Origin: Amylostereum areolatum
Taxonomy: Eukaryota > Basidiomycota > Agaricomycetes > Russulales > Stereaceae
Reading direction: 5' to 3'
Length of the DNA: 64,000 nucleotides
NCBI GenBank assembly: GCA_012932865.1
Contig: SAXG01000002.1
Coordinates: forward strand, 2,170,001-2,234,000
Part shown: one piece after another, positions 32,312 through 44,450 of the stretch
Layout: every line of letters begins with the position of its first letter
Numbering within the stretch: position 1 is the first letter of the stretch
Notes under the pieces: model-generated
What the model was told of the DNA's origin: nothing
Seen by the model: the letters and a program-made list of their open reading frames with translations, nothing else
Databases searched by the model: none
Translations under genes and position numbers: made by a program

Positions 32312-33735
32312 AGAGTGAGTGGGTCGTGAGGGATGTCGGACAAAATGTAATTGGGATATGTAGTATGTTGAAAAAGATAGGCGAAGTCGGGATCTTTGGA
32401 AATAGGATCAAAGGCGGGTTTGAGAGGGGTCAACCCAAGTTCGGAGATGGTGAAGGGATCATTATAGTAGGAATAGTCAAGAGGTGTGTCCACAGAGGGT
32501 GAATCTACGAAGTCGTCAAGGTGATGCTGAACAGGAGGATTCAATGAAGTAGTATGTAGAGGGACAGTGGTTGTCGATGAAGGCAAGGGGGGGGGGAAGG
32601 ATGCGTCGACAGCGACAATGGATCTCCGGCCGCCGGGGAAAATGGGGATGAAAAAACTGGTTCGGAAGATGGCATAGGCTCATGAAAAACTTCCCGCACA
32701 AGACCAGATGCTGGTGCGGGGCTGGAGGAGCTTGCCTCAGACGTCGGGACAACCGTAGAGGGAGCTGGAGTGGTAGGTGCTGGAAATGTTAAGGATGAAG
32801 AGTTGTCTGATTCGTGGTTAGAACGAAAACGTGCAAAGAAAAGGGGTACACTCACCCTCAGACGTGGGTCGCTCTGCTTCCCAAGGAAACGGTGTTTGAG
32901 ACATCGAGTCTCCAACACGTGCCCAGAATATCCGGAACAGGGCATCAGGATGGTCGCCCAGGGATAAGAACTCCTCACGCAGTTGCGTATCTGCGTGGCG
33001 GAGAGTGCGAACAATAGCTGTATATGAGGCCTTGCAACACTTGACTGGACGCTCTTTCACCGGCTTTCCAAATCGCATTTCCTCGACCACCTTGACGAGT
33101 TCCCACACCTCAAAGAATGGGTGTTCCGAAGGGTAGGCGGCGCCTGCGCGTCGAACGCTCGTTGCCCTGGGCCGAGGGATGTTGGCGGAAGATTCTGATG
33201 GGCCGTTGGTGCTGAAGGAAGGAAGGAAGTGGGTGGAGAGGATGCCATTCGTGAACGTTTAGACGATCGTTCCGCGGGGTCATCTGGATCATCAATGGCA
33301 ACACGTGCCCGTTTGGGAGTTGAAGCGGGGGAGAACCTCGTCTTCGCATACAGCGGAAGTTCGAGACACTCGTCGTCTTCGAGGCCCATAGAACCACCTG
33401 CGAGCATGGCGCGTACACGCACGTCAACCTCGTTGGTGTCCAGGGTTTGACCCGAGCCTAGCCCAGCGGCAACCCAGCTACGTAGCTTGGGACAGAAGAT
33501 CTGAATGGCCGTCACTTTTTCAAGGAGGTAGCAGGTGCTCTCGCTGTAAACTCCAAGGACGTAGTCGGAAGGAAGACGCTCGCAAACCGCGGTCGCTCGC
33601 CTACCTAGAGAAACAGAGAATCTAAGTGATTGGTCAGAGAGAAATGGTAGTGAGCGAGCTCACCATCCTCCAGATGCGAACCGATATCGTCTTTGACCGT
33701 CTTTGCTGAGTCGCCAATGTCTATATCTTCACTGC
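32251..33735 (-). CDS. Hypothetical protein whose C-terminus was replaced by a MITE
   Basis: Minus-strand exons run GSISSEDIDIGDSAKTV (33730), RRATAVCERLPSDYVLGVYS through VTAIQIFCPKLRSWVAAGLG, a Ser/Arg-rich linker, FFEVWELVKVVEEMRFGKPV with CCKASYTAIVRTLRHADTQL, then a Ser/Pro-rich tail ending FAYLFQHTTYPNYILSDIPH. A 50 bp intron ends near 32816. Two frame changes, near 33125 and at the G-run near 32590, may be decay or sequence error. After HDPLTL the frame enters the MITE and reads 14 element-encoded residues to a stop at 32251. Without the insertion it would read HDPLTLRPTR and stop. I do not know the family or function. Confidence 0.5.
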
Positions 33736-35455
33736 TGATGCTTCCTTCTGGTAAGCTTCATCGGTGCGCTGTCGAACCAGGGCCCCCCATGCATTATTTT
33801 GCGTCCACAGGCTGTGCTGGGGGTGTGCATGGGTGGATTTGGTGACGACGGAGGAGCCCAAGCCTGTAGGAGATGGCTCGACAGCAGTCCCAGCGAGAAC
33901 ACTCATGTGCTTGTCCGCCCCCGTGAGTCCCGTCAGCGAATGCACACGTTCACGCGATGAGGAGTGGTTGCATGGGCGTCGTTTCGCCACAAAGTGCCTT
34001 TTGGACACCCAAGGTACTCCTGGTATGTGCTGCCAGCCTGTGGGACCATGAATCACGGACAGTCTACGAGGGCGAAGCGCTATACGTACCGATCTGATTC
34101 TACAAGTATGCAACCCCTCTGGCACCGACAGGATGACCTGGCGAAACTTTGCGTATCGGCGGCGTTGGACCTTCCAGCATTTGCGCGGGGAGAAGATCCG
34201 ATGCAGGCTGTTTGTCTGATTGTCAAGTAACACGTGACGCGGAGGGTTCAGGCTGCGTCTTGGACCGTCAGTTTCTGACGTCGTAGTCGAGGACCATCCG
34301 GGAGGGGACCTTTCGACGACCTTTAATAGAGTAGTGAAGAGAGCAGGTCAGCAAACGTCGAATTTATTTCTTGCTGCCGCAACTTCTACCACAGACGTCC
34401 GAGAAGGGAAGTCGGCAGGAAAAGAAATCGAGGGCAGGGAGGTAACCGGGATGAATACGCCGGACTGTTGGGTGAACAGACTCACAGCTTCTTTGTGCAC
34501 GGCCATGAGTGATCTTCTTGGCTGTAATCTTCGTCCTCGTGCTACCTCCCGGTCTCGACGTAAATGTGGAGCGGCCAACGAGATTGAGGTCTCCACAGAG
34601 GCGGTGTATGCCCAGGTCTACCTAAGCGGGCGCGGCTCAGAGCCTTGCTTCGCTTTTGCCTCGGTTTCCGTGCTTTACGAACGCTGCATAGTCGATGCCC
34701 ATTGATGTAGGTGTGTTTGGCGGAAACGCGGATACTGATTCAAGAGCACCGACGTATCTTGTTCTTGGGCTTTGTCAACGAACCTGTCGAAAAAAAGCAT
34801 GGACGTAAGTCAACTGTGCTTCAGTATGAGCGCCGTCGCCTTCACCTGAGATGCCGCATGGGCGTGTTCATCCGCTTGTTCACGAAAGCGATCCCTGCCC
34901 CATAATGGGCTCGAGTGAACGGCATCGCAAGCATTCGCCCGGGTTCTGGTAGTCGCCGCTCCATGACAGATCCATAGCAGACGATACAAACCATCGCGTT
35001 CATCGCCCATCTCCGCGTTCGCGCCGAGGCCGCGATCTGCACCCATTGACTTCTTCATCCATGAGCCACTCCGGTTCGGCACCTTGAAAGGGCGCTGCAG
35101 GTGGCCAGTTGGCGAAAGCCAAGGTAGAAGCGGTGGACGAATATGGGGATGGTTGTCAAAAGCATTTAGACGCAACAGCCGTTTTTCGGTGCGATTGAAG
35201 CTCGACAATGGCGGACGAGTCCGTGAAAAAAATCCGTCTCCACGATGATTGAGCGCTATGTTGAGTGTCTCGAGGACGGGGGAACCATGTTTGGATGGAC
35301 GGTCCGGGATGGTCCACAGCTGCACGAGACGACGTCGACGTGGGTGGGACTGCTTGAGCAGGCAGCGCCTCCGTTTGAACTGCAGGCGCTCGGTGAGTGA
35401 ACAGGGGAGAGCTCGGAGAAAAGAAAATGTAGCAAAGGCTCAAGCCCAGCGGAAC
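33736..35455. other. No recognisable gene
   Basis: Several open frames of 60-170 codons exist on both strands, none with a known motif. The minus-strand frame 34233-33721 may include upstream sequence of the preceding gene. Confidence 0.3.
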
Positions 35456-36060
35456 GAGGTGCGAGTCTGAGTGATACGAGAACGGAGAGCACTCACAATG
35501 AAACGCGTGTACTCGCCGCCGTTCTTCGCGCGTTCACATCCTCAAAGCACGGTGAGATAGTGTTCGACCTAAGCAAGCGAGAGGTCAGCCTGAAGTAACC
35601 AGAGTCGAGGGCTCGACGAATACGTACTTGCGTGGCCGCTGCAGACACGCGTGCTGGTTGCGTTCGATCGAAGACCGCGCTGGTGGGATAAGCGTACTTG
35701 GAAGACGCCGTGGCGCTCGTATACGCTTATGTGCACCTGTCGCGGTCCCTTCTCAATGCACCCAGCATCAAACGGAGCCCAAGCAGAGCGTCGAGGTACT
35801 TTGCCTGGAACCGTGCGCGCGACGTGTCTCGTCTCAATCAGCGCAACGCACGGATACCAAAGAGGGTCCATTCCCGCGAAGAACATCGAGGCTTTGTGAG
35901 ATAGGAAGGAGAGAAGGAGAGGACGAGGTGGAGGGGGTGAAGGTAGGTGCGTGCGGAGAAAGCCAAGGTTGCCTGGACTGGAGGCCGAGTCTTTAACGAA
36001 CACTGACGAGACGAGCAGGTAGTGTTCTGTTAAAGACTGGTAGAATTCGTCGGACGTTGA
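35456..36060 (-). repeat. Coding repeat R2, copy 1
   Basis: The minus strand encodes CIEKGPRQVHISVYERHGVF, then QVRLSH, flanked by a Pro/Leu-rich HLPSPPPPRPLLL segment and a GATACC junction. The same exon-like block occurs at 49115-49490 (minus) and 62525-62915 (plus). Conservation of the reading frame in three diverged copies suggests it was a coding exon of an unidentified, multiplied gene or transposon. Confidence 0.5.
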
Positions 36061-36337
36061 TAGGCGTTTGCGCAAAGGCATTTAATTTGACCTGATATGG
36101 ACAAGGAATAACTGCACGTGATGAGCCGGTCGACGCGAACACGAGTCCGCAGAAATGCGCGCGACTTCCCTTGTGTCAGTACTGCAACCATGGACTCGTC
36201 TTTCCCTCAAGATCAACGGACTGAGTTACCCGCAAGAACGGCAAGCTCCCCTTTATTCACACGCGCCGATGACACATTCTCTCCCACTGTTGAGGTCAAG
36301 CCACCGAGGCGAAGAGAACGAAGGCCGAAGCTGCCTA

Positions 36338-36457
36338 TCTCCGATGGTGTGTGGTACTGTGCGAAGATCTGGCGCTTGTCCCCGCTCAAGCGCGAGGCGG
36401 AGGTGACGTTCATCGACTACGGCAACCAGGACATTGTCGGGTTCGACAACGTCCGCC
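36338..36457 (+). repeat. 120 bp duplicate of the SND1 Tudor exon segment
   Basis: These 120 bases are identical to 39902-40021 in the SND1 relic and encode SDGVWYCAKIWRLSPLKREA, then EVTFIDYGNQDIVGFDNVR. The copy is isolated about 310 bp upstream of the SND1 start, and flanking sequences do not match. Confidence 0.9.
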
Positions 36458-36771
36458 GCGGTCCGCTACTGTCCGGTGCCGCGAAGTTGATGACTAGTCT
36501 GATACCTACGGACCTACGGGCTTTACCTGGTCTCTCTAGTGATTCAGGAGCAATAAGAACCCCCCTTTACTTGATGCCCCCGTCGCTGACCATGGCACTC
36601 CCCCGCAGATCAATACCCCATCGCTCTCAACGCGCCCGCCCGCGGCGCCTTCACCACCCACGCGCCCACACACCCGAATCGCTCTCATCCGAATCCCATC
36701 TCTCCTCCCATCCCACTCATCTCCCTCCTCATCCGACCCCCCACAGAACCTCCCAAAAAAACACAACAGAA

Positions 36772-39700
36772 ATGTCCATGAAAGCAGTCAGAGACGCCCT
36801 CCGATCTCGGTCCATGTCCCATTGTGCTCACCGCGGCGGCAGATCGTAAAGAGTGCGTTCGCGACCCCGCGCAATGGCACGCGCCGCTTTTTTTCGCGCG
36901 GCTGATGCACGCGCATCGCTTCTACAGGCGTCGTTTCTGGCGATTCGTTGATCCTGTGCAGACGTCCAGGTGTGCGGGTTCTTTAGGCTGTCAGGAGCGG
37001 CGAGGCTGACATTGGTTGTTGCGCGGGACGGATAGGATCTTGCACCTTGCAGACGTCTCCTCGCCTCGTCTTGGGAACGCGTCGAGGGAAGATGAGGTGA
37101 GCTGTCGTTTTTCGTACTCGTGTTGAAGTGCATGCATGCGCGGTGGTGGGAGACCTAGTTGCATGCGTTGGGGCGGCTCATCGGCGCACCCGACAGACGC
37201 CTGCTTCCCCTATAGCGTTGTGCGTAGCAATCCGGGGTGGGTTTCGGGCAGACATCGTCGTCGGATTCATTGCCTCGCTAGCCATGGTACCCACGGTACT
37301 CTCTGTTGTCACTCTGCTCTGGTCGAGTGACTGGCAGAGACTTCCACCCTCCGTTTCCGCTTCCGCCTTTCTTCTGCCCACGTTCACCCGTTAACCGAAT
37401 ACCTCCGCAGCCTTGGGCCTACGAAGCGCGCGAGTTCCTGCGTACGCTCGCCGTTGGCAAAAAATCAGCTTCACCTCCGCACACCAACTCCCGCCAAACG
37501 AAGCCGATTTCCCGCGGAAACGGCGAGATCGACGGCACCGACATCTCCAACGAGGTCCTCCGCACTGGCTGGGCCAAGGTGAAAGACATCAAGCGTGACC
37601 CGACAAAGGCGGCGGGGCGTGGGATCTAGAATCCGCACGTACCCAGCGTATATATCCACGTAGAGTTCCCTTCCTAACAGCCTACCCTCCTCGCCAGCCA
37701 TCGTCGAGGCCGTCCGGGACGGCACCACATTTTGTGTGCGCCTGCTCCTGCCCGAAGGCGACCACCAATACATTAACATCGCCCTCGCCGGTGTTCGTAG
37801 CGCGCATGCGTCCTCAAAACAAGGCGAGCCCTCGGAGCAGTGGGGAGAAGAAGTGGGTCCGGCCCTAATCACTCCATGTACATCACATTGAATTAATATA
37901 TTTCTTCTTTCTTTGCCCTCCCCTCCGGGTGATCGTTCGTAGGCGAAGTTTTTCTCTAAGTCAACATTGCTCCAGCGCGCGATCAAGGTGCAACTACTGT
38001 CACTTCCGACCGCCAGCGCATCCCCGTTCCAGCCTAACGCAAGCGGTCCTGTACCCGCCAGCATTTTCATCGGAAATGGTTGGTCGTTCTTTTCCTGGTA
38101 CCTTCAACCACAAACTCACACCATAATAGTCCTCTACCCCGATGGCAACATCGCGAAATTCCTTGTCGCTGGCGGCCTCGCATGCGTCGTCGACTGGCAT
38201 GCTGGGATGCTCGCCAACTTCGGGGGTATGGAGCGTCTGCGAGCGGCCGAGAAAACCGCGAAGGAGAAGCGTCTCTGCCTGTACGCGTCCGCGTCCGCCT
38301 CCTCCGCGTCGAATGGCGGCAAGGCCTCCGGGGGCATGTCGAACGGGGCCGGGCGCGCGTGGGAAGGTACGGTCGCGCGCGTGTGGTCCGGCGACCAGAT
38401 TTCGCTCGTGGACAAGGACGGGCGGGAGCACCGCGTGCAGCTGAGCTCGACACGGAGCCCGAAGATATCCGACCCGAAGCAGGCGGCGTACGCGCACGAG
38501 GCGCGCGAGTTCTTGCGGCGGAAGCTCATCGGGAAGCATATCCGGGTCCACTTCGACTTCGTGAAGCCGCGCGAGGGCGAATTTGGTCTCCTTTTTGGGT
38601 TCGTGGGCGAGTGCTGACGAGGGGGTGGATGTAGCAAGGTCGCGGAGCAACTCATCAAGAAGGGTCTCGCGGACGTCGTGCGGCATAAGCGGGACGACGA
38701 GGACCGCTCGCCGGACTACGACAAGCTCATGGCTGCCGAACAAACGTATGGGACCTCTGACTGGTGGTCTGTCGTCTCGACGCTGACCTTCCCTGTGTTC
38801 TTCTTTTCCTCTGGTGCCACGTCGGAAGCCCTGCGGAATTCACTCTGGGAAGGACCTCCCGCCCGTCAAGCCCCCGCTCAACCTGTCCGATGCAAACAGC
38901 CGCCCAACACAGCTCCTCAGCGGGTTCAAGCGGCAAGGCAGGATCCCAGCCGTGGTGGAATACGTCGCTGCTGGTTCGCGGTTCAAGTGGGTGTACATCT
39001 CATTGGCTCGGATCGTCTATCTTACGTTGGACCCTCCAGGATCTTTTGCCGAAGGACAACCAGGTGCTCACGCTGGTTCTCGGCGGCACGTTTCCCGCCT
39101 TCTCCTACTTGCTGTTCAGCTCTAACCTGAGGGCGAACCGCTAGGCATCCGTGCACCCCGCGCCGCACGCAACCCGTCAGAGAAGAGTGAGCCCTATGGC
39201 CAGGAGGCGGCCGAGTTCGCGACGCGGCGGTACATGCAACGAGACGTGGAGATCAAGGTGGACACCATCGACAAGTCGGGCGGGTTCATCGGCGCGCTGT
39301 ACGTGAACAAGATGGAGAACGCCGCGCTCGCGCTCGTAAAGGAGGGCCTCGCGACCAGTCCACGCGTTCTCGGCGGAAGGCCTCTCGTGGGCACGGCAAC
39401 TGTACGACGCGGAGGTGCGCTGTTTGCATCTTTTTGTGAGGCCGAGTCCTTCACTGACGTTGTTTTTGCGTCGCAGGAGGAGGCGAAAAAGGCGAGGCGA
39501 AATGTGGGTACATCTTAAGAGTGTGCTCGTCGTGGTGGCGGCTCATTGCATGGTTTTTTTTGGTCAGGTCTGGTCAGATTACGACGAGGCGGCCAAGGCT
39601 GCCGAAGCACCTGCAGAAGACGATGCCGCCCCGCTCAAGCCTGAATTCCTCGATGTCATCATCAGCGACGTCCGCACGAAGAACGGCTTTGCATTCTCCA

Positions 39701-40440
39701 TACAAATCCTGAACACCGAAGGTAAGTCTTCCTCTTCGTCTCTCTTCCGACGACTGACGACCGTTGTCCTCATCCGCGTCCTCCGTCCAGGTATCGCCTC
39801 GCTCGAAAAGCTCATGCGCGATTTCTCGATCCACCACTGCGGCGCGACCGCGTCCCCAACCGGGTTCGTGCCCGAGGGCGGCGACCTGGTCTCGGCCAAG
39901 TTCTCCGATGGTGTGTGGTACTGTGCGAAGATCTGGCGCTTGTCCCCGCTCAAGCGCGAGGCGGAGGTGACGTTCATCGACTACGGCAACCAGGACATTG
40001 TCGGGTTCGACAACGTCCGCCCTCTTGACCCCAAATTCCGCGCGCTGCCCGGACAGGTGCATGACGCGCGTCTCAGGTGCGTACCTGTTCCCTCCCTTTT
40101 CTCCCTCTGCAGGTCTTGACTCGCGGCTGATGACGGGCGGGTGTGCGTGGGTGTTAGTTTCATCAAGCTGCTGGTCCTGGAGAGCGAGTACCACCAGGAC
40201 ACGATCGACCGCTTCTGCCAGCTGTGCGAGGGCCGAAAACTGATCGCGATCATGGACCACAAGGAGGGCAAAGTGCATCACCTGTGGCTGGTCGACCCCG
40301 CGGACCCGCAGACAGCGGCGGACCTGCTCGCGTGCGTCAACGCGGACCTGCTCTGGGAGGGCCTCGCGGCGGTGGAAAGGAAGGGGTGCAAGTACCTCAC
40401 GGCGTACCCAGCGGTGGTGAAGCAGCTGCAGGAGGCAGGT
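36772..40440 (+). pseudogene. SND1/Tudor-SN (staphylococcal nuclease and Tudor domain) pseudogene
   Basis: Exons follow SND1 from end to end: MSMKA plus IVKS (36772, 36844), VVSGDSLIL, RILHLADVSSPRLGNASRED, PWAYEAREFLRTLAVGK, EIDGTDISNEVLRTGWAKVK, IVEAVRDGTTFCVRLLLPEG, AKFFSKSTLLQRAIKVQLLS, VVDWHAGMLANFGGMERLRA, VARVWSGDQISLVDKDGREH, AEQLIKKGLADVVRHKRDDE, LSGFKRQGRIPAVVEYVAAG, EPYGQEAAEFATRRYMQRDV, LDVIISDVRTKNGFAFSIQI, the Tudor domain (39902-40060) and NADLLWEGLAAVERKGCKYL. Intact SND1 is an RNA-binding, RNA-cleaving protein of splicing, silencing and stress granules. Frameshifts lie near 37460, 37520 and 39361, the exon after REGEF lacks about 14 codons, and the last codons after KQLQEA are missing. 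Introns are retained. Confidence 0.85.
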
Positions 40441-40564
40441 CAATGTTCTTTCCATGTGTCACACCTGTGGTTTGGAGAGACAGTGTCATATGGGAGGATG
40501 GCATGCTGTGCCCCATATTTACAGGAATACAAGTATGCTATAAAATGCCCACCACCTCCAGTTC

Positions 40565-42708
40565 TCAGGACAGCCAATAGGCATTGATCTGCTCAGAATG
40601 GAGGCCTGTGCCCAGATTCAAAAAGCCCTTCACCATCTCCTGGAAGTCCGGCTTCTGCATCTTTCGACGCATCAAGTGAGCCCGTCTTTGGCTATCAATT
40701 GGAATGATGCCAGACTCTCGATGTGGTTTGTATTTTTCCCTAAGGTTAGAATCCGTTAGAATGACAGCACACTGGCAAAGCTGGTCCTTGACATACAAGT
40801 GTTGTACCAGCCCATGACGGTCGAATCGACCCTGACATTGTACAAATACACATGGATAATCACCTACTGCCCTCCCAGTGGTAGCTTTGCGGTCCCGTTT
40901 TGCTCTGTTTCGATCATAATGCTTCCCCCTCTCTACAAGGCCTAGAGGAATAGTAGTAGTAGAGGGCATGTTAACTGTGTCAGGGTCAACATCCATGTTG
41001 GTCACATTGGAAGGCAAATGCATGTTGATAGTGCTGGGGTCCACATCCATGTCAATGGCCTCTGAACCTATATGCATGTTGTCCACATCAGAATGATGAT
41101 GAGATATGGTTGCATAGTTTGTGCCATTCTCCGCTATGGGCAGGGCAGGAGGGAGGCTAGGAAGCTTCTCTGATAGGACAAGCCAGCTGAACCATAGCAT
41201 ATGATAGAATTGAAGGACATCTTCTCCCTTGGTCACAACCCTCTGTTTGCGGTGGTCTTCAACAAGCCATTCCATCACAGGGATGCTCTCGATGCTGGAG
41301 AAGTCACATGCAATCTTCATGGCATCTGTGAGATTTGCAACCTGTTTTGCATGGAGATTCAGCAATGTGGTATTCACAGAGGAGAAAGGCAGTCCCACCT
41401 GATGAGGAGTAGCAGCGGGGATGATGATACCATCTCCAGGGCGCTGGTACACAGTAAATGGCTTGACACCATAGTCTTGTTCCAACATTGTCAGAAGCCT
41501 CTGATCTAGGTAGACTCTGTGAGAGTGAATGGGATCGCCTTCTTCAGAGAAGCAGTGCTGGCGCATAAACTGCCGGAGACTTGGTATGTCAGACCTGTGG
41601 AAAAGGTCCCACCGCGCTACACCTGGTTTCCCATCCGGAAATGCTTCAGCATGCGTCATGATATTGACTGCATCCGCAACATCCATGTGCAGACGAGTAG
41701 AGCCATGCAAGTTGGTTCCCGATCCATTGGCAATATACATCTTGGGACCTGTAGAGATACCCACACCCGCACGTCATGAGCACGCTGTCAATCAGTGGCT
41801 GAATCACAAAACACATACCAATGTCCGGCTTGTTTCCGTTGTCAGGATAGTGTGCCACAAAGTTGCGTGCACCATCAGAACACATTGTTTCCGCCCATGG
41901 AAGTGCTTCAATGAAGGATTGGTAGAGGTCCCGAAATTCAGAACGGAATTCACTCTCAGGTGGAAAGTCCTACACAAAGATGGTGTTAGATGGCTGAACA
42001 TGGTGATGGCCTGACACAGACTGCTAACCTTGAGTTTCCACAACTGACGCCCTTGATAATCCTTCCCAAAGGTTTCAAGATAAGCCTTGATGGTAGTCAT
42101 TTTCTCTTCTCCAGTCTCGCAGTTGATGATGGTTATTTCTCTCTGTCCATATCGTTCAATGAAGTCTTGCTGCGTCCAACCTCCCTGGAGTTTCTCCAGA
42201 AGACCGGAGACAATAACTGGAATACCCTGTTCTAGCCCATGCTGTATCATCTCTTGAAGATTGGGTGAATTGCTGTTAATGACGGAGACCTGGCGAGTTC
42301 CTGGACTCAGAGTAGAAGCCAGCATAGTATCCTCAGCGTAGGTCGTTGTTGTTGTCTCACTGAATGTACTAAATGAATATGACTTTCCGCATGCATGAAC
42401 AATACAGTCTTACATTCCCATTAGTTGTTTCAGTGTGTGCATGTTTTGGACGACGGTGTTGAGTTGCACAATCTCGAAACGGGTAATCGGGCGAAACATG
42501 CTCTCGGTGTGAGACGAGCCTGAGTTTGCACTACAGTGAGAAAACGAAGCCTGCTAGGAAACCCGGTGGCGAACCATATGTCAACATCTGACAAATACAG
42601 CCTAATAAGTGAGTCTTACAGATGTATTTTGGAAGCAGCGGTGACAAACTTCCAGGCCGCAATGAGCACACATATATACCCTGGAGAACAGGGTATCTCC
42701 ACACTCAT
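40565..42708 (-). CDS. JmjC-domain (KDM3-like) dioxygenase with zinc-finger N-terminus
   Basis: Exons on the minus strand join in frame: 42708-42620, 42553-42414, 42368-42029, 41969-41819, 41748-41399 and 41341-40565, with introns of 45-70 bp. The N-terminal part has a Cys/His cluster (MCAHCGLEVCHRCFQ), then FRPITRFEIVQLNTVV, GIPVIVSGLLEKLQGGWTQQ, FRDLYQSFIEALPWAET and a JmjC core. The iron ligands are visible as HMD in STRLHMDVADAVNIMTHA and His in PAATPHQVANL, and ACDFSSIESI closes the fold. A charged tail follows, with three DMDVDP-like repeats. KDM3 relatives remove methyl groups from histone H3K9, so a chromatin role is likely but inferred. Further 5' exons beyond 42708 are likely. No frame damage was seen. 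Confidence 0.8.
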
Positions 42709-44450
42709 CTGGAATAACAAAGACATCAACATGGGCGCTGGGTAGCGTAAACGAGAAATAGAGGAATACCACATAGAAACCTATAGTCAAGTTCTTGACT
42801 ACGGTGTATCAAGCCCGGAAGAGCGACGTGAGCTAGCTCTTGTTCCAGTAAGGGAAGTAGGATCTGTACACAGATCCGCTGTGCGCGTGGAACTTTCAGA
42901 CTGCGCCTCCGATTGAGATATCACAACTGGCATACAGTACATACCAGCTTCATTTCGACTACATCGCGAGATAGTAGCCCAGTGTACCGGATGGGATAGA
43001 TTGGAGCTTGCACTGGTTCGACCCGGTCAAGAAAATCGCCGGGACCCTGGTGCGCCTTGCTTGGAAGCAGTCTAAAGCCTGCATCGAGTTCAGGGTAACC
43101 ACCAAACGTCAAACAAAACGCGCATCTACTCGCCCTTGAAACGACACGAAGCATCAGCTTTTGAGAAACAATCCGCGCAAGAGGATAAATTGAGGGTGCG
43201 TAGACGCGCACTCGTATGACGGTGGAGGCAGCTTTTATCTTGCAGAACCTTTCCGCTCATTGTGGCTCGTCTTTGAACTTGAGAAAATCTCGTCACCAGG
43301 GCCGCAAGAGAAGGTACTTATAACTTGTCCTGCCCGCGTTCTTCTGTTTATTGCTGGGAACGTAGGATTGTCACCACGCTGGCGGCGGAAGTGGGAAGCG
43401 ATAGACTGGAATTGAATATTGAACTCGCGAGCCTCGCCGCGAGCGCCGCCTGACTAATCGAAACTTCTACCTACTAAAGCATTGTGAGGACGAACCGCGA
43501 CAACGTTAGGGGCATCCGGAATGCATACGTGAATATAAAGGTCGCACAACGCACCCAGATGCAAGGTATCTGTTTAAAACTTTGGAGTGAGGAACAGTTT
43601 CGAGGGTGATGGGTCCAGGGTACGTGATCCTCGGACTCGCGTACTCAACGTACTCAAGTACTCAACGCGTAGCAACTAGCGCGGTATACTCACTTTTTCT
43701 ACCACCACACCAACCATTGTCATCTTCCCCTCATCATCACAGGCGCATCAGCCCCCGGAGAACCGCCGCGACGTTTTGAGACGTCGACAACGATGAGTTC
43801 TTAGAACGTCAAGACGCAATCGCTGTCGATGTGATTCCTCGACATTGTGATTATAGACTCTGTTTTTCACCGCGGTATGCTTCCCCCTGTCCATAATTGC
43901 AGCTGCACAGATGCGTGTACAGATGCTTCTTTGAAACCGTCAGGATTTCTCTTCACATTGGGTAACTGGTTGGATCAGTACTTATGCCTTTCAGTCCGCA
44001 TGCAACGATCCAGGCTTATCCACCTACTGGCGCGTCGTGTACTACATGCAACTCATTCCTATAGTGTTAATTATAATGTTCCCATCGCGTGGAATGCCGC
44101 TGCTCAGATCCACCACCCCGAGCCTTTCTTGCCTTCTAGGGCCTTCAGCTTAGTCGTCGCTGCCAAAGCCCCCAAAACGGCACCTGCGGTAAGTTTGTAT
44201 TTTTCATGCCTCACCAAGTGTCAAGAACCTCCCAGTCGTGCCAGGCTCCGAATGTGGGCCTTCTTGGTCTGACCTAACTTCCCTTTCCATTTAGAATGGC
44301 GCGGTGTAGGAGCACGGCGTCGAGGAGCCGGAGGCACAGCGCCGACGAAGAAGATCGAGGAACACAGCGAGGATGAGACCACGAGCACTGACCGGTGCTC
44401 GCTGTAACGGTCGCTGATCATGATCCTGTACTTGATGAGCATGACAGAGC
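42709..44450. other. JmjC 5' region and spacer
   Basis: It may contain the first exons of the JmjC gene (minus strand MKLVCTVCQL near 42930), unproven. The frame 43847-44272 (plus) matches nothing I know. No RNA gene seen. Confidence 0.3.

Noticed and set aside
38000..38743. 247-codon minus-strand frame
   Set aside because: Antisense shadow of the SND1 exons, which have clear homology.
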